NCBI GenBank assembly: GCA_024345305.1
Contig: BRON01000005.1
Coordinates: 868,001 to 932,000, forward strand
Reading direction: 5' to 3'
Origin: Mrakia gelida
Taxonomy: Eukaryota > Basidiomycota > Tremellomycetes > Cystofilobasidiales > Mrakiaceae
DNA: 64,000 bases
Notes under the pieces: generated by a model
What the model was told of the DNA's origin: nothing
Databases searched by the model: none
Seen by the model: the letters and a program-made list of their open reading frames with translations, nothing else
Shown: positions 34,213-45,326 of the stretch, in pieces
Layout of the letters: each line of letters starts with the position of its first letter
Numbering within the stretch: the stretch's first letter is position 1
Program-made: the position numbers and the translations under genes

Positions 34213-36391
34213 TTATCTACCGACCGCAAGTCTCTTCTCTTCCCTCCTGCTCTCGAGCCTCTCCCCGTCTCCCATCACCTCGCTCGACTCCAGCCCGTCG
34301 ACGCGTCTTGACCTTCCTCCCTCCGAGATGTCGCCAGTCTCGCCCTCTTCATCCGATGGACCTCTCGAAAGGGAGTCGGAGGTGCTGAAGCGAGTTCGTT
34401 TGGTGGGCTGAACGGTCGACGAGGACGAGAGGGGTGGGTTGGTTCGGATTCGAGAGGACGACGACGACGCGACCCGAACTGAGGAGGTGAGGAAGAGGAC
34501 GTTGGTTTGCTTGATTGACGAGTTGATTCGAGGTTGGTGGCGAAGACAGGTTTCGGAGAGAGTGTAGCCGAGGGAGTTTCCACTGTGGGTTGGAAGAGAG
34601 GAGAAGGGAGGAGGAAGCAAAAAGAAGATACAACGTGGGAAAGGGGATCAGCTACGCCTTGTCGATCATCTCCTTCAATTCGTCCAAGATGCACAATCAA
34701 AGAGAGAAGGAGGCTCTTCTACTCACCAGTTGTAACAGCCCACACTCTCCTCCGAAATACATCCACAACCCATCCCGTCTTCGCGTCCACCCCCGACCGA
34801 GAACGCTCGACTCTCGCTCTCCACGCTTCCTATTGAGAGCTCCCTTGACGACGGACCCACTCTTACCAGCCATCCCTTCTCCTTCACCCACGAGTGCTCC
34901 ACCTCATCGAACTCAAACTCCACCCCTTCCTTCAACGCGTCGGTCCCTCGACCTTTCTTGATCTCGATGAAATCCAGCGATTTGAATTCGAGTCCTTGGC
35001 TGAGCGATGAGCGGAGTAGGGTTGCACCGCATCCATTGGAGATCGAGGAGGAGGTGGCGGTGTCGTTGTGGAGAAGAGGGTTGGGGTAGAGGAGGGAAGA
35101 CGAAGTTGACGACGACGCGACGGGATGAGAGGACGACGACCTCTCTCCTCCACAAACGAGAGCCCCCTCCGAGCCAGCCTCGATAGATCTCCCTCCCTTC
35201 TCCTCCAACCACCCTCCCGGAAACAGCTCCTCGTCCCTAACGATATCCCTGCCTCTCATCGCTCCTCCCGTCCTCCAATCCACCCACCCACTCGCAACCG
35301 ACTCCAACCACCCCTGATGAGTCGCCACCGCTCGTATCCCCGACGGAAAGTCCCTCACAACGAACCTCGCTCTCGAGCGGTCGGGTGGTCGTCCCCCTCC
35401 TGCTCCTGCTCGGTCGGCTGCTCGTCGAAGGGAAGATCGAAGAGTAGCTCGTTCGAGTCTCCTCGCGATTTCCGACTCCTCTAGCACTTCGGGCTCCTCT
35501 TCAACTTCGATGTCCATCTCTGGGGAGGAAAGGGGACGAGAGCCTAGGGATTCAGCCTGGGCAGAGAGAGGAGGAGGTCCTGATCGTTGATACCTGGAGG
35601 TTGGGATCCGCGTTTCGGTGAAGAGAGGGAACGGGATGGGTCGAGGAAGGTTTGAGGGATTTCGGAGGGTGGGGGGAAGATCGTCCTCGTTCTCGTCTCC
35701 GGAAGGGAAGTCTCCAGATGGTTCGTCCGATTGGTGGGAGAGGGAGGGGAGGTAAAAGCGACTGGCTTCGTCCAGATGCGACCACGAGGGACGAACGGGA
35801 TGGGGTTGCGGTTGATTTCCTCCAGTGGACCGTTCCGCGATGGTTCTGGAGCCGATGGGATACCTTCCTGTGGGCCTCCAGCGTCGAGGATCTCCGTGGG
35901 ACGACTTCGGAAAGGGCGTGGAGGAAGGTAGAGAGGGAGGGAGGGAGGTTGCGGGAGCGGACGAGGGTTGTTGGTGGAGGCTGCCGCTGCCGCTGCTGCT
36001 GCTTCTTCTAGGGCGTTGACGTGCATAGAAAGAAACTGAGCTTGATATTCGAAGTCGACGAGGCTGATCTGAGGGGTTTGAGAAGGGAGCGAGAAAAAGG
36101 GAAGCGGGAAGGGAAAGAAGAAGAATGGTGAGCTCGAAGTCGCGAAGCTTTCGATCGAGATTCGAGTGAACGAGCAGAAAGCGAGGCAGAAACTGCACTC
36201 ACGACGATACCGATGGAACGAGAACGAACAGGCTGAACCCTCAGTGGAGTGACTGAACGAAGCTCGAGGAGGTGATGGTTTGAGCTCAAACGATGATCCC
36301 CTCCGCCCAAATTCAAACGCGACGGGAATCTGAACCCTTCCTTCCCGCTGCTCGTCACGAAGCTCGAACAAACTGTAAGGCGTAACGGCAT
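34213..36391 (-). CDS. Uncharacterised protein with FAM72-like cysteine motif
   Basis: Four exons. The start is MPLRLTVCSSFVTSSG; the first junction gives RSIGIVISLVDFEYQAQFLS in phase. An intron at about 35514-35591 restores phase between QPP and EMDIEVEEEPEV; without it two overlapping frames look open. The C-terminal third contains GFEFDEVEHSW-like segments (EFEFDEVEHSWVKEKGW) and the cluster GCGCISEESVGCYNCGNSLG followed by YTLSETC. CxCx(n)CxxCGNxxGY(x)nC resembles the zinc-binding core of FAM72/Yippee-like proteins, which function in DNA repair in animals. The overall similarity is limited and the identification is tentative. The tail is Ser/Arg-rich and ends REEKRLAVGR. Confidence 0.6.
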
Positions 36392-36560
36392 TAGATCACG
36401 ATACCAAGAAAAAGGAAACTAGCAAAGGTAGGCAGAGAGAGAGTGTCCGTTGAAGATACAACGCAGAGAGAGAGGAAGAACTGAAGATAAGTAAGGTAAA
36501 GATCAAAAGTCCACGCGTCGTCGCGTTATCGACAGAGAGAGAGACCAGCTCTTCTCGTCA

Positions 36561-39500
36561 TCATCGTCGTCTCCAGTCGTCTCCCCCTTGCCCATCCGTC
36601 AAGTTCACTCTCGACGCCCCGCTTCCCTCGACGAACGAGTACGCAGGAGCACCGGTGCTGCTCTGTACGTCGAAAGGTCGAGAGCCGGCTGTTGGTGTTG
36701 CTGGGGAGAAGGGAGCCTCGTCGAGGGCGTACTGGGACTGATGTTGTTTTGGAGGATGCGAGTAGGGGTTGTTGGAGGAGTAGGGGTGAGAGGGGTTGGT
36801 TGATGGAGGGGCGTAGGAGTTGGAGGTAGGAGGAGGAGGGGGTTGGTAGGCGTGGAAGTCTTGCTCGTACGATGTTGAAGGAGGAAGAGGTTGAGATCGA
36901 TAGGGATCCAGAATCTGGGGGTGAGCGTAAGGATTTGACGATGATCGTTCGGCGTGGTGTTGGTGCTGAGGTTGGTGTTGTGGCTGGAGTTGACGTCGTT
37001 GATCCGCCTGATGCTGCTCCCATTCCCTCTCCTCCGCCGACAGCTGCTGAGCTCCTCCCCTCCAGTCTCCTTCCCTGGGAGTCCGCTGCTCGTTGTCCAC
37101 CGGCGAGGGGACCTGGTACCACGATCCGACTTGCTCGTCTCGACCATGTTGGATCTCGTATCCAGCTTTGTACTCGCGAGTGTCTCGAGGGTCGCGTCGT
37201 GAAGGTTCGTCGTGGACGAGGGATTCGACCGAGGTTGAGGATACCGGGAAGGCGGGATAGGCGTTGGCTGACATGTCGGGATCTGTTTTGGCGAGTCGCT
37301 TGACCTTGGCGAGTCTGTTAAGGCAACGGACCGAGGTCAGCGAGGGAGATCGAGGCGAACGCAAAATCGAGAACAGAACGCGACTTCACGCGAACTCACC
37401 GGCGACGTTCACGAACAACGGGACCTCGAGCTTGGTTCATTCTTCGCCAGATATACCAAGCGGCGAAGATGGTGATGAGGCTTGGAGTGAGAGCAAGAAA
37501 GTGTAGCCGCGTCAGCGAAGAACTCGAGATCGAGGAGGAGAGCAAGAAATGCTCACAAAGAAACGGCGAGAACGCAGTCGGAGATGATCCTGTCCTTCGT
37601 CGTAGCGTCCGTGTTCTCCAATACGACTCCGAGGTACACGACGATGAGCTGCGAAGAGTATGAAGGTCAGAACGACGAAGAACAAGACGCGACGAAGAAA
37701 GGAGTGAAGCACGAACCTGCTTCGGCAACGAGAGAATACACGAGGCAGCGAAGATCCACATGCTCATTCCGGAGCAAGCAAAGACGATGGTGGTGAAGTG
37801 CCCAGGAATGGCGGAGAATCGAGCGAGCAAGGCGATCTGTTGAAAGGAGGGAAAGGCGAGTGAGCGTCGCGTCGGTGGGATCGAGAACGAAACGAAGTAG
37901 CACTCACCCAGAAACCTCCTTCCCTGACGACGTGTGCCAGACACGCGTAACTGAGATCCTTCTTCTCGATCTTCTCCGCTCGAGCTCGGCACATGTATCT
38001 GTTGAGGCGACAAAAAGAGCGAGTCAGCTTCGTCGAGACTGGTTCTAACTCCTCTCTCCCTCCTTCTCTCTGCTTCCCATATCTTCTTCGCACGCACTTG
38101 AAAGTGTAGAAATTTCCCATCTCTCCGAGGAAGGCTGAAAGGAAGAGACGAGAGGAAGGAGATCAGCTTCGCTCTCGGTTCTTCTCGACGCTCAGCAAAA
38201 CACTCACTTCCTGCAGCCACGATTCCAAACCCGAACCACAGACCCCACACGACTCCAGCCAGGACTCCAACGATCTCGTGGCCGAACAAGGGAGGGAAGG
38301 ATATCACGAAGAGGACTCCTATAGGAATGAGATATCCACAAGGGAGTCTGAGAAAGGTCGAAAGAGAGGTCAATGAGCCGAGAACGCGAGGCAACGCGAA
38401 GAGGGAGAGGAGACGAGGTACGAACTCTCTCATCCACTCTGCGACTGGTTTGAGCCATGCGACGATCTGCTTATGGTAGAGCTGGAGTTCAAAGAGAGAA
38501 GGGTAAGCTCGAGAAGACAACGACGCGAGGAAGGCCGAACGGGAGGGAAGCGAACGAACCGTCATGAGAGCGACTGAGCACAAGAGAAGCAAGAAAGAGA
38601 GTCAGAAAGAGGGATCCTGGAGGAGTTGGAAGGTATGAGAGGCGTACCAAGTACGAGGACGATCACCAGCGCAATGTAGTAGGCTAAGGAGAGCGATCAA
38701 AGGGGGTGCGGGAGGAAAGAGAGGGTCAGCGACGAGGTTTGACCGTACGGTAGCTCCCGAAGAAGACAGAGAAAAAGTTGCGTGGTATACGAGCGTGTAG
38801 AACGTCTCAGGTAGATGCTGTTGAGGTGGCGAAGGAGCTCAGCCCACCACAGCGAGGTTGAAACGCGTGAACAAAGGAGGGAAGGGAGGGTCGAGGTGAC
38901 CTCTCACGAGTTCGTTCGTTGTCCTCCCTTCCCTCTCAACCCTTCCCATTACGCTCCGGAAGCTCTCGGAGAGTCAAAGATGCCTACGATAGCTTTCAGA
39001 GAGTGCCCTCTACCAGTTTAGAGGTGCTGACTCTGCTCGTGAAAGCGAACCGACCGTCCTGCTTCCAAGCACAACTGTTCTCGAGGGGTCGAACCCGCCT
39101 CCTTCCTTCTTCCCTCTTTGCCCCTCCTGCCTCCCTCCCAATCAAGCCTAGTATACCATGGACTCTTCCAGAGCCCTCCCAGTGTAGTGACACACCTCTC
39201 CTCGAGGGATAGACCTCCCTCGTCTGCTCTCCCGAGCCAGAAACGCCCACCCCGCTTCCCTCGCTTCCTTCGAAGCTCACACGTCCCTCCTCCATCCCAA
39301 AGAAGCAAGGCAGAAACGGGTGACTCACGTATATACTTGACTTTCAACCAAGTCTTCCAGGTGAAGACCTTCTTCCACTCTATCAGACTCCCCAAATCCT
39401 CATCCAGAAGGTCCTCCTCGTCGTCTGGGTGCTCATGCTGCTGAGGAGCTTGACCTCCCCCGTTGCGTCCTCGCTGCTGTTGGTGGTCGTCGTCTGTCGA

Positions 39501-39578
39501 AGGCGCCGAAGGGTACTTGTCCAGCTGATGCATCTGCTGCTGAGGAGGAGGAGAGGGAGAGGATTTGAAGCGAGCCAT
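36561..39578 (-). CDS. Tvp38/DedA-type VTT-domain membrane protein
   Basis: About ten exons from MARFKSSPSPPPQQQ to GQGGDDWRRR. A 65-residue polar N-terminus (Gln/Pro/Asp-rich) leads into WKTWLKVKYI and the first helix (YYIALVIVLVL). The VTT/SNARE-associated domain follows: YHKQIVAWLKPVAEWM, CGYLIPIGVLFVISFPPLFG, HEIVGVLAGVVWGLWFGFG, FLGEMGNFYTFKYMCRARAE, REGGFWIALLARFSAIPGHF and VFACSGMSMWIFAASCILSL. Yeast Tvp38 is a Golgi membrane protein of this family, and relatives act as lipid scramblases. The C-terminal 260 residues are Gln/Pro/His/Tyr-rich and probably disordered. The first intron (about 39330 to 38690) is about 640 nt, long for this genome. Confidence 0.88.
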
Positions 39579-40013
39579 GCGCTGAAGGAAAAGATAAAAG
39601 GTGAAGGAGGGTTGGGAGGGTGGGTTGGTGGTTTGGAGGTGAAAGGGGAGAGGGGCGGTGCGAGAGGGAAGCGAGTTGCCCGAAAGAGAGAAGGTCGTCG
39701 TGACGTTGGTAGTTTTAATTTGAACTTGGGATGCGAAGATGGGAAGGCAGTGGAGACTTTGTTCCTTGTTGAAAGTTTTCACGAACGCGAGAAGAAGGAA
39801 GAGCGCATTGAGAGGTTGAGTCGACCGTCGTTGTTTGTTTTCGCTTCCTTCCTCGTCGCTCCCTCTCTTTCTCTGTCTTTCCACCCGAGAATCATAACGC
39901 TCATTACTCAAGATCAAAAATAAACTAGCTGCTGAAGGAAGCCGGAGAACTACAGTTCCACGAACTCGAGAATCGAAACCGACAAGAACGAACCCGACGC
40001 GCGTCTCCTCCTC
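39579..40013. promoter_or_regulatory. Upstream region of the Tvp38-like gene
   Basis: About 435 bp between the Tvp38-like start and the stop of the next minus-strand gene. No coding or repeat feature is convincing. Confidence 0.4.
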
Positions 40014-43000
40014 TCAATGCGATCCCCCACCCCAAACCACATCGCTAAAGAACGAAGGCGGGAGATTATCCATCGGGTACGGAAGATCGAACGGCCCTCC
40101 TCCTCCTCCTCCAGCTTGCGAAGGCATGTAGAACGCCGCTGGATCTCCCGCTCCTCCTGCTGAGCCAGAAGGCGCGTCGATGGACATGGTGAGGTGCGAA
40201 GTGTCGTTGAGGGATTGACCGGTGAAACTGAGTCCGATGTCGGCTGGGGCTGGATGGAGGCGAACGGAAAGCGAAGGGGACGGTCAGCGCGAGAGAGGAG
40301 GAGAGGAGGGAGAAGGGAGAGAGATGGAACGAACCCATCTCCAAAGCTTTCTCGTCCCAGGGAGCACCAGAACTCCAGTTGGGTGTGTCGACTTTGCCAT
40401 CTGTACGGCTGGTCCATTCGCGAGCTAGCCAGGATTTGATCATCGCCCTGGAGGTCAGAGAAGAAAGCGAAGGCGAAGTCAGCGACGAGCAAAGCGTTTC
40501 GACAGGAAGACGATGCAGCTGGGACTCACGGATCTCGAGGGAAGAGAACGACGCTGCAGATGAAGTGAGGCAGGAGCATGGTCAGTAAGGGTTGTGTTCG
40601 GGAGTGAAGCAAAGTGAAAACGAAGGCTCACCTCGGCTCTTCCGCGTCGTAATCAGGATCGAAGTCGTCGAACGAGTAGCCTCGTTTCTTCTGCTCGATC
40701 GTCCGGATCACCCAGCCTACACCAGCCCAGAGTCTGAGGGAGAAGAAAAATAGATTCAGCGACGGCCAGCTCTCTCGAAAAGAAGCAGAGATCGAAACTC
40801 ACGCTGTGATCTGTTTCAACGCGCTGACCGAGATGTCGAGTTTACTATCGGCGAACGACCTGCAATCGCGTGGACGAGCAGAGGTAGGTCAGCCGCGCAC
40901 TTCGAAGCCTCGATGAAGTTTAGAGCCACTCACCTCAGCAGCCTCGTCCCCGTCGGAGTCTTCGTTCCGTCGAGCACTCCGCCTCCTCCTCCGCTGCTTT
41001 GAGCGCTTCCTCCAGAACCACCTCCGTTCGAACTCGAGCTCGACATCCCGAGACCTTCGACCTTCTTGGAGAGCTCCAGGGTGACTCGTTCGTCGAGGAA
41101 GGCCATGGCTGAGATGAAGATGAGCTGGCGAGAATCAAAATGAACCGAGAAGAAGGGTCAGCGAGGAAGGAGGGAGGAGGGAGGGAAGGCGAGACGCGAC
41201 GAACCTGGTCCGCGAAAGGGTTGGCCAAGATAGCGGTGGGTCCGGCGAGGTCGGCGTAGGAGAGCATGTTGGCGAGAGCTTTGACAAAGAAGAGGAATAG
41301 AGTCAGATGGGAAGCTGCAGAGTTGTTGAACCGAGACACGACTCACTCCTCGCTGAGCTCCTCGAGACCTCGACGTTCGGCTCGACAAGGACTTGTCCTC
41401 CGTGCGAGAAGTTTTGAAGGAGTGACGGGCGATGAAGGACGGTGATCTGATGGAGTAGAAGAGATCTCGCTATGTTCAGCGATCATCGATGGAGAGCGGG
41501 ACGAAACGAAGGGACGAACGACGGAGTGGAAAAGGAGATGAAGGAGGAGGAAGCACGGCGAGAGGTTTTGGTCCTGAGGAACAAAAGAGAGGGAAGATCA
41601 GCGAGAGCAGCGTCGAGAAAGAAGAGTAGAAGAGTACGAACTCGATACAGCTTGAAGGATTGAACCGAGAAGTGGAGCACGGGATCCATCGACGAGTAGA
41701 AAGCGATCATGTTCCCCTGAAGTCTCTCGACTCGAACCCTCGACTTGAGATCCGTGTTCCCTCCAGGAGCGTTCAGCGAGTCCGAAATCAAGCCACGATG
41801 ACGAGTGATGTAGATAAGCGCCTGTTCGTAGAAGGAAAGAATTGAGGGGGTCAGCGGATGGTCGACGCGACGAGACGCGACGAGAAGACGGAAAAACTCA
41901 CTGGCCAAGGATGAGGAGCTCGAGGGGCACCCTCTGCTGGAGGATTCAGCAGCTCGCAGTCCTCGATAGTCGGTAAAGCAACGTCGATCTCGTTCTCTGC
42001 TATCGTAGCTTTCCGTCTGCGAAGGGCGAAGGGAAACGAAGAAGTCAGCTTGACGCGTCTCGCTCACAGCATCGACGCGAAGAAAGAAAATGCACGAAAG
42101 AAAGAGGACCACTCACCCAACACCCCACGAGATGAACCGATCCATCAAGAACACACTCCAAAACAGAAGCCTCCTCCTGGCAATCTCCTCCCTTTGACTC
42201 TCTCCCATCCCAGCTGATCCACCTGCCTCCCCACGAGGAGCGAGCGAGATCTCGTGCTGCATTCCTAGATCTTGGACGACCCGGATGGCCATTCCTGTGA
42301 ACCTGAAGAGGCGAGGAAGGCGAACGAAGGGAGCGGTAGGAGGGAGAGGGAGAGTTCAGGACGCGTTCGTTCGTTCGCGACGGACGCAGGAAGAGCTTCG
42401 ACGAGCGAGATGAGAGGAGATGGATAGTAGTAGGACTGACATGAAGTGACCACCTGAGATAATTCGAAAGACGATGGAGCGTGTAAGTATCGTCTCTCAG
42501 TCGCGGACAAACCGAATCCTTCGAACTCACTATCTCTCCCTCCCCCAAACTCATTCCAACTCAACAGCACCAGCGCCGTGCACGTCTCCTCCGTCGGGAA
42601 GCTCAGCAGCGGTACAAGCAGATACTTCGCCTGTTCCTCGAACGGTATCGCCGACTCGTAGAGTCTTGAAGGATGGGATCTCAGAGGGACGAGAAGAGGA
42701 TGGTTCGAAAACCTCGAGGCGAGGGCGCAGATGGAGTTGGCGAGGAGGGCAGGGAGGGTTCGAGAGCGATGTTGTTCTAGGATGCGACGTCTGGAGAGGA
42801 AGGGGTAGTGGGAGGCGAGGTTGATCCAGAAGACCTCGAGGCTGGGAAGGGAGCGTCGCCAAGCGAGAGGGAGAGGGAGAGGAGGTAAAGAGGACGAGAG
42901 GGTCAGTTGACGAGACAAGGATGAGGGGCGAGGGCAAGCCTGAGAGAAGATGCAAGGAAGGAAGGAAATAAGGGGGTCGGTTACTCACAGTTCCTCAAAG

Positions 43001-43952
43001 ATCTCATCCGTAGGGAAAGCCTTATGCCTCCCCGTCTTGAACAACGCGTCTCGATGGGACGTCCTCCTACTCTCCTCCGCTGTCCTCCCAGGTGAATCCC
43101 CCGTCTGACTCCCTCTCCTATCCTCCGACGAAGGTCTCCTCCCTCCAGATGAAGGCTGGTTCGATCCGTAGGGAGGCTGGTGGTACTGCTGCTGGGGTTG
43201 TTGCTGCTGAGGGTTCTCGAAGATGGTGTTGTGGGAGGCGGAGGAGGAGGAGGAGGAGAGGGTTCGTTGGAGGTTGATGGTTGAAGGGGAGGTGTTGGTG
43301 GAAGGGGAAGGACCAGGACCATCTTCTGGAGCTTCAGCTCGGAGTTCGACTTTCACTCTACGGAGACCTGGGGTGTAGGCTGTTGGACCGAACTGATGGA
43401 GGATAGATGGGAGAAGGAGGGAAGGGAGGGAGGGAGCGGGGTCAGCTTCGTTCGTTCGTTTGTTGTTTCCCCACGACCCCGTTCCCTCCTTTCCCTCCTG
43501 GCATGCCAGCAGAAGACAAAGCGAGAGAAGCTTCTTCTGCTCTCCCTCTAGCATCCACTCGAGCTCGAGCCAAGCTCTGAGTCCTCGTCCAAGGCAAGCG
43601 TTCGTCCGAGACCTTCCTCCCCTTCACCTCCTCCTCCCCTCCCTCCCTTGCATGATCTCCAGCTCGAACCCACCCATCGAAAGAACGGGACCTGCAGACT
43701 ACTCCTCGCGAACGGAGTCATAGCTCCATCTCCCTCGACCTCAGCCCTCCTCGCAGCCGCTCCAGGCGTAGGGGAATCGAACATGAAGCTCTCAAAGAGC
43801 TCATCCTGTCCTTGAGCTCCTCCTGAATCTCGATACGCTCCCGGTCCCGGAGTCTGAGCTGGTTGACCCTGACCTGCTAGGAGAGCTTCGAGATGTCGTT
43901 GTAAGTCCCATGGTAAGGCTGTGGATTGATCAAAGTCGAAGGAGTTGGCCAT
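40014..43952 (-). CDS. Fungal-specific transcription-factor-domain (Fungal_trans) regulator
   Basis: More than ten exons. N-terminal MANSFDFDQSTALPWDLQRH is followed by a Gln/Ser-rich region. The middle-homology domain follows: LEVFWINLASHYPFLSRRRI, LLANSICALASRFSNHPLL, LLSFPTEETCTALVLLSWNE, AIRVVQDLGMQHEISLAP, RRRLLFWSVFLMDRFISWG and FYSSMDPVLHFSVQSFKLY. Further on are ADSKLDISVSALKQITALW and a Gly/Pro tail with PPSFFSDVVWGGGSH. This is the regulatory domain found C-terminal to Zn2Cys6 clusters in Gal4-type activators. No CxxCxxxxxxC cluster is visible in the assembled N-terminus, so it is either a cluster-less member or has an unrecognised 5' exon. Nuclear regulator by family; targets unknown. 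Confidence 0.82.
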
Positions 43953-44250
43953 CGAGACAGAAAAGAAGCGTTGGTGGGTGTTGGAAGATGGACGAGGGGA
44001 GCCTGCCGCCTCGGACCGAGGAGAGCTTTCTATTTGGTTTGGTTGTTTTTCTTGAAGATGGTGGAAGATTAAAATCTTCAAAGGGAAGCTAAGAGGAACT
44101 GCCTAATGGATCGTCGGCTGGGATACCGTCCGATGACGAGTTGGAAAGTTTGCTCGTCGAGCGTCGCGATTCTGCTTCGACGACGTCCTGTGTCGTCTTG
44201 TTGCTCGCTCGCTCCCTTCTGCGACTTATACGAGAGAACATCGGAATGAG
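43953..44250. promoter_or_regulatory. Divergent promoter, Fungal_trans gene and unknown gene
   Basis: About 300 bp between diverging starts. No obvious motif beyond general composition. Confidence 0.45.
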
Positions 44251-45155
44251 ATGCAAGCGAATATGCATTATATGTCGTCAAGCAAACCCTTACGGCGGAG
44301 CTGTATCTCTTCCAATGACGACTCTTCGTTCGATCTCGACGCGTCGCAAACAGGTTCCTCTCGTCGCCCCGTATCCGTGGCCCGTGCTTGCTCACCAGGG
44401 ACTCAGGACGAAGAAGTCAGTGTACGTCTTCTAGCAAACCTCTTGCTACGTTGAGAAGAGCAGCAAGGGTGCCAGTTCGAAGAGAAACTCGAGGGCTTAA
44501 CCTCTTCCCTCCCTCCTCTCCTCCCTCCCTTTCTTTCACGAAGCCCAGAGCCCAAGTTTCGAAGACGACAGCATCATTGTCATCTCCCAAAAGAAAAACA
44601 AAAAGCTAGCCGCAAGGGCGAAGGAATGCCAGCATTCTTTAGTACTCGCAGAGATCGATGGAGGAGAACGATGCAAGCGAGCGTGGAGAAAGCTACGTTC
44701 CTCCAGTCCCTCAACCTTCCAACCCCGATCGAACACCCTCTCTCCCGAAGAAGTGAGAATGAACAACCTTGGAATGACAGAAGAGGAGCGAGACTGACAT
44801 TCAAGTCGTAGGAGGACGATACCCCTCACGTTTGTCGGCGCGAGGAAGTCGTTGGTCTTCCACAGAGATCGCTAGTTGGAGTTCCCACGTCATGGGAGTT
44901 TCGAGAAACTGACGGGGTTCCAGGCAAGGGCGAGTGGGTTGGTATATGAGTGTAGAGGAGGAGAGGAGAGAGGGGGAGGGGAGAGGGAGGGAAGGGAGGG
45001 GAAGAGAGGGGAGGAGGGAAGGAGCTTCGTCCCAAGAAAAACGAAGACGCTCTCGTTTGATCCAACTGGTGGATCAACGAGTGGAGTTTTTGGACGACCC
45101 TCTCGAGATGATCGAGAGGAGGGGGGACGAGGCTGCTTCGGAGCTGGCTAGCTGA
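44251..45155 (+). CDS. Unrecognised four-exon gene
   Basis: Recovered only by splicing, since no single exon exceeds about 75 codons. Exon 1 (44251 to about 44421) encodes SSNDDSSFDLDASQTGSS and ends DEEVS. Exon 2 starts at the CCCAG acceptor near 44547 with SPSFEDDSIIVISQKKNKK and includes LAEIDGGERCKRAWRKLR. A 61-nt intron (donor GTGAGA, branch CTGAC) leads to EDDTPHVCRREEVVGLPQRS and VPTSWEFRETDGVPGKGEW. After an intron with a long purine-rich tract, the last exon reads EKRRRSRLIQLVDQRVEFLD and ends AASELAS. All junctions keep phase. An ATG at 44272 (MSSSKPLRRS) may be the real start. No domain is recognised. The protein is about 195 residues, mixed acidic/basic, without membrane segments or signal peptide, so probably nuclear or cytosolic. 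Confidence 0.65.
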
Positions 45156-45326
45156 GGGAAAGGGGAGGGGGTGTGGTGAGAGGAAGGGAAGGGCGAGCTC
45201 GAAACGAAAAAGGGAGGGCGAGCGAAACACGAGGGGAACAGGGCTGTCCTTCCCCTTCGCCTCTTCTCGTCTTCTAAACCTCACCCGACTCAACCTCGCA
45301 AAGCTCCACACGAAGCCATCATCAAA

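Noticed and set aside
34723..36198. Uninterrupted 491-codon minus-strand frame
   Set aside because: Its 5' half overlaps a better codon-biased frame. An intron at 35514-35591 links that frame to the 3' half in phase, so the single long frame is only partly real.
39085..39105. TTCGAC B-box-like sequence suggesting a tRNA gene on the minus strand
   Set aside because: No T-arm stem pairing around the loop and no matching A box or acceptor stem; it lies in a long intron of the Tvp38-like gene.
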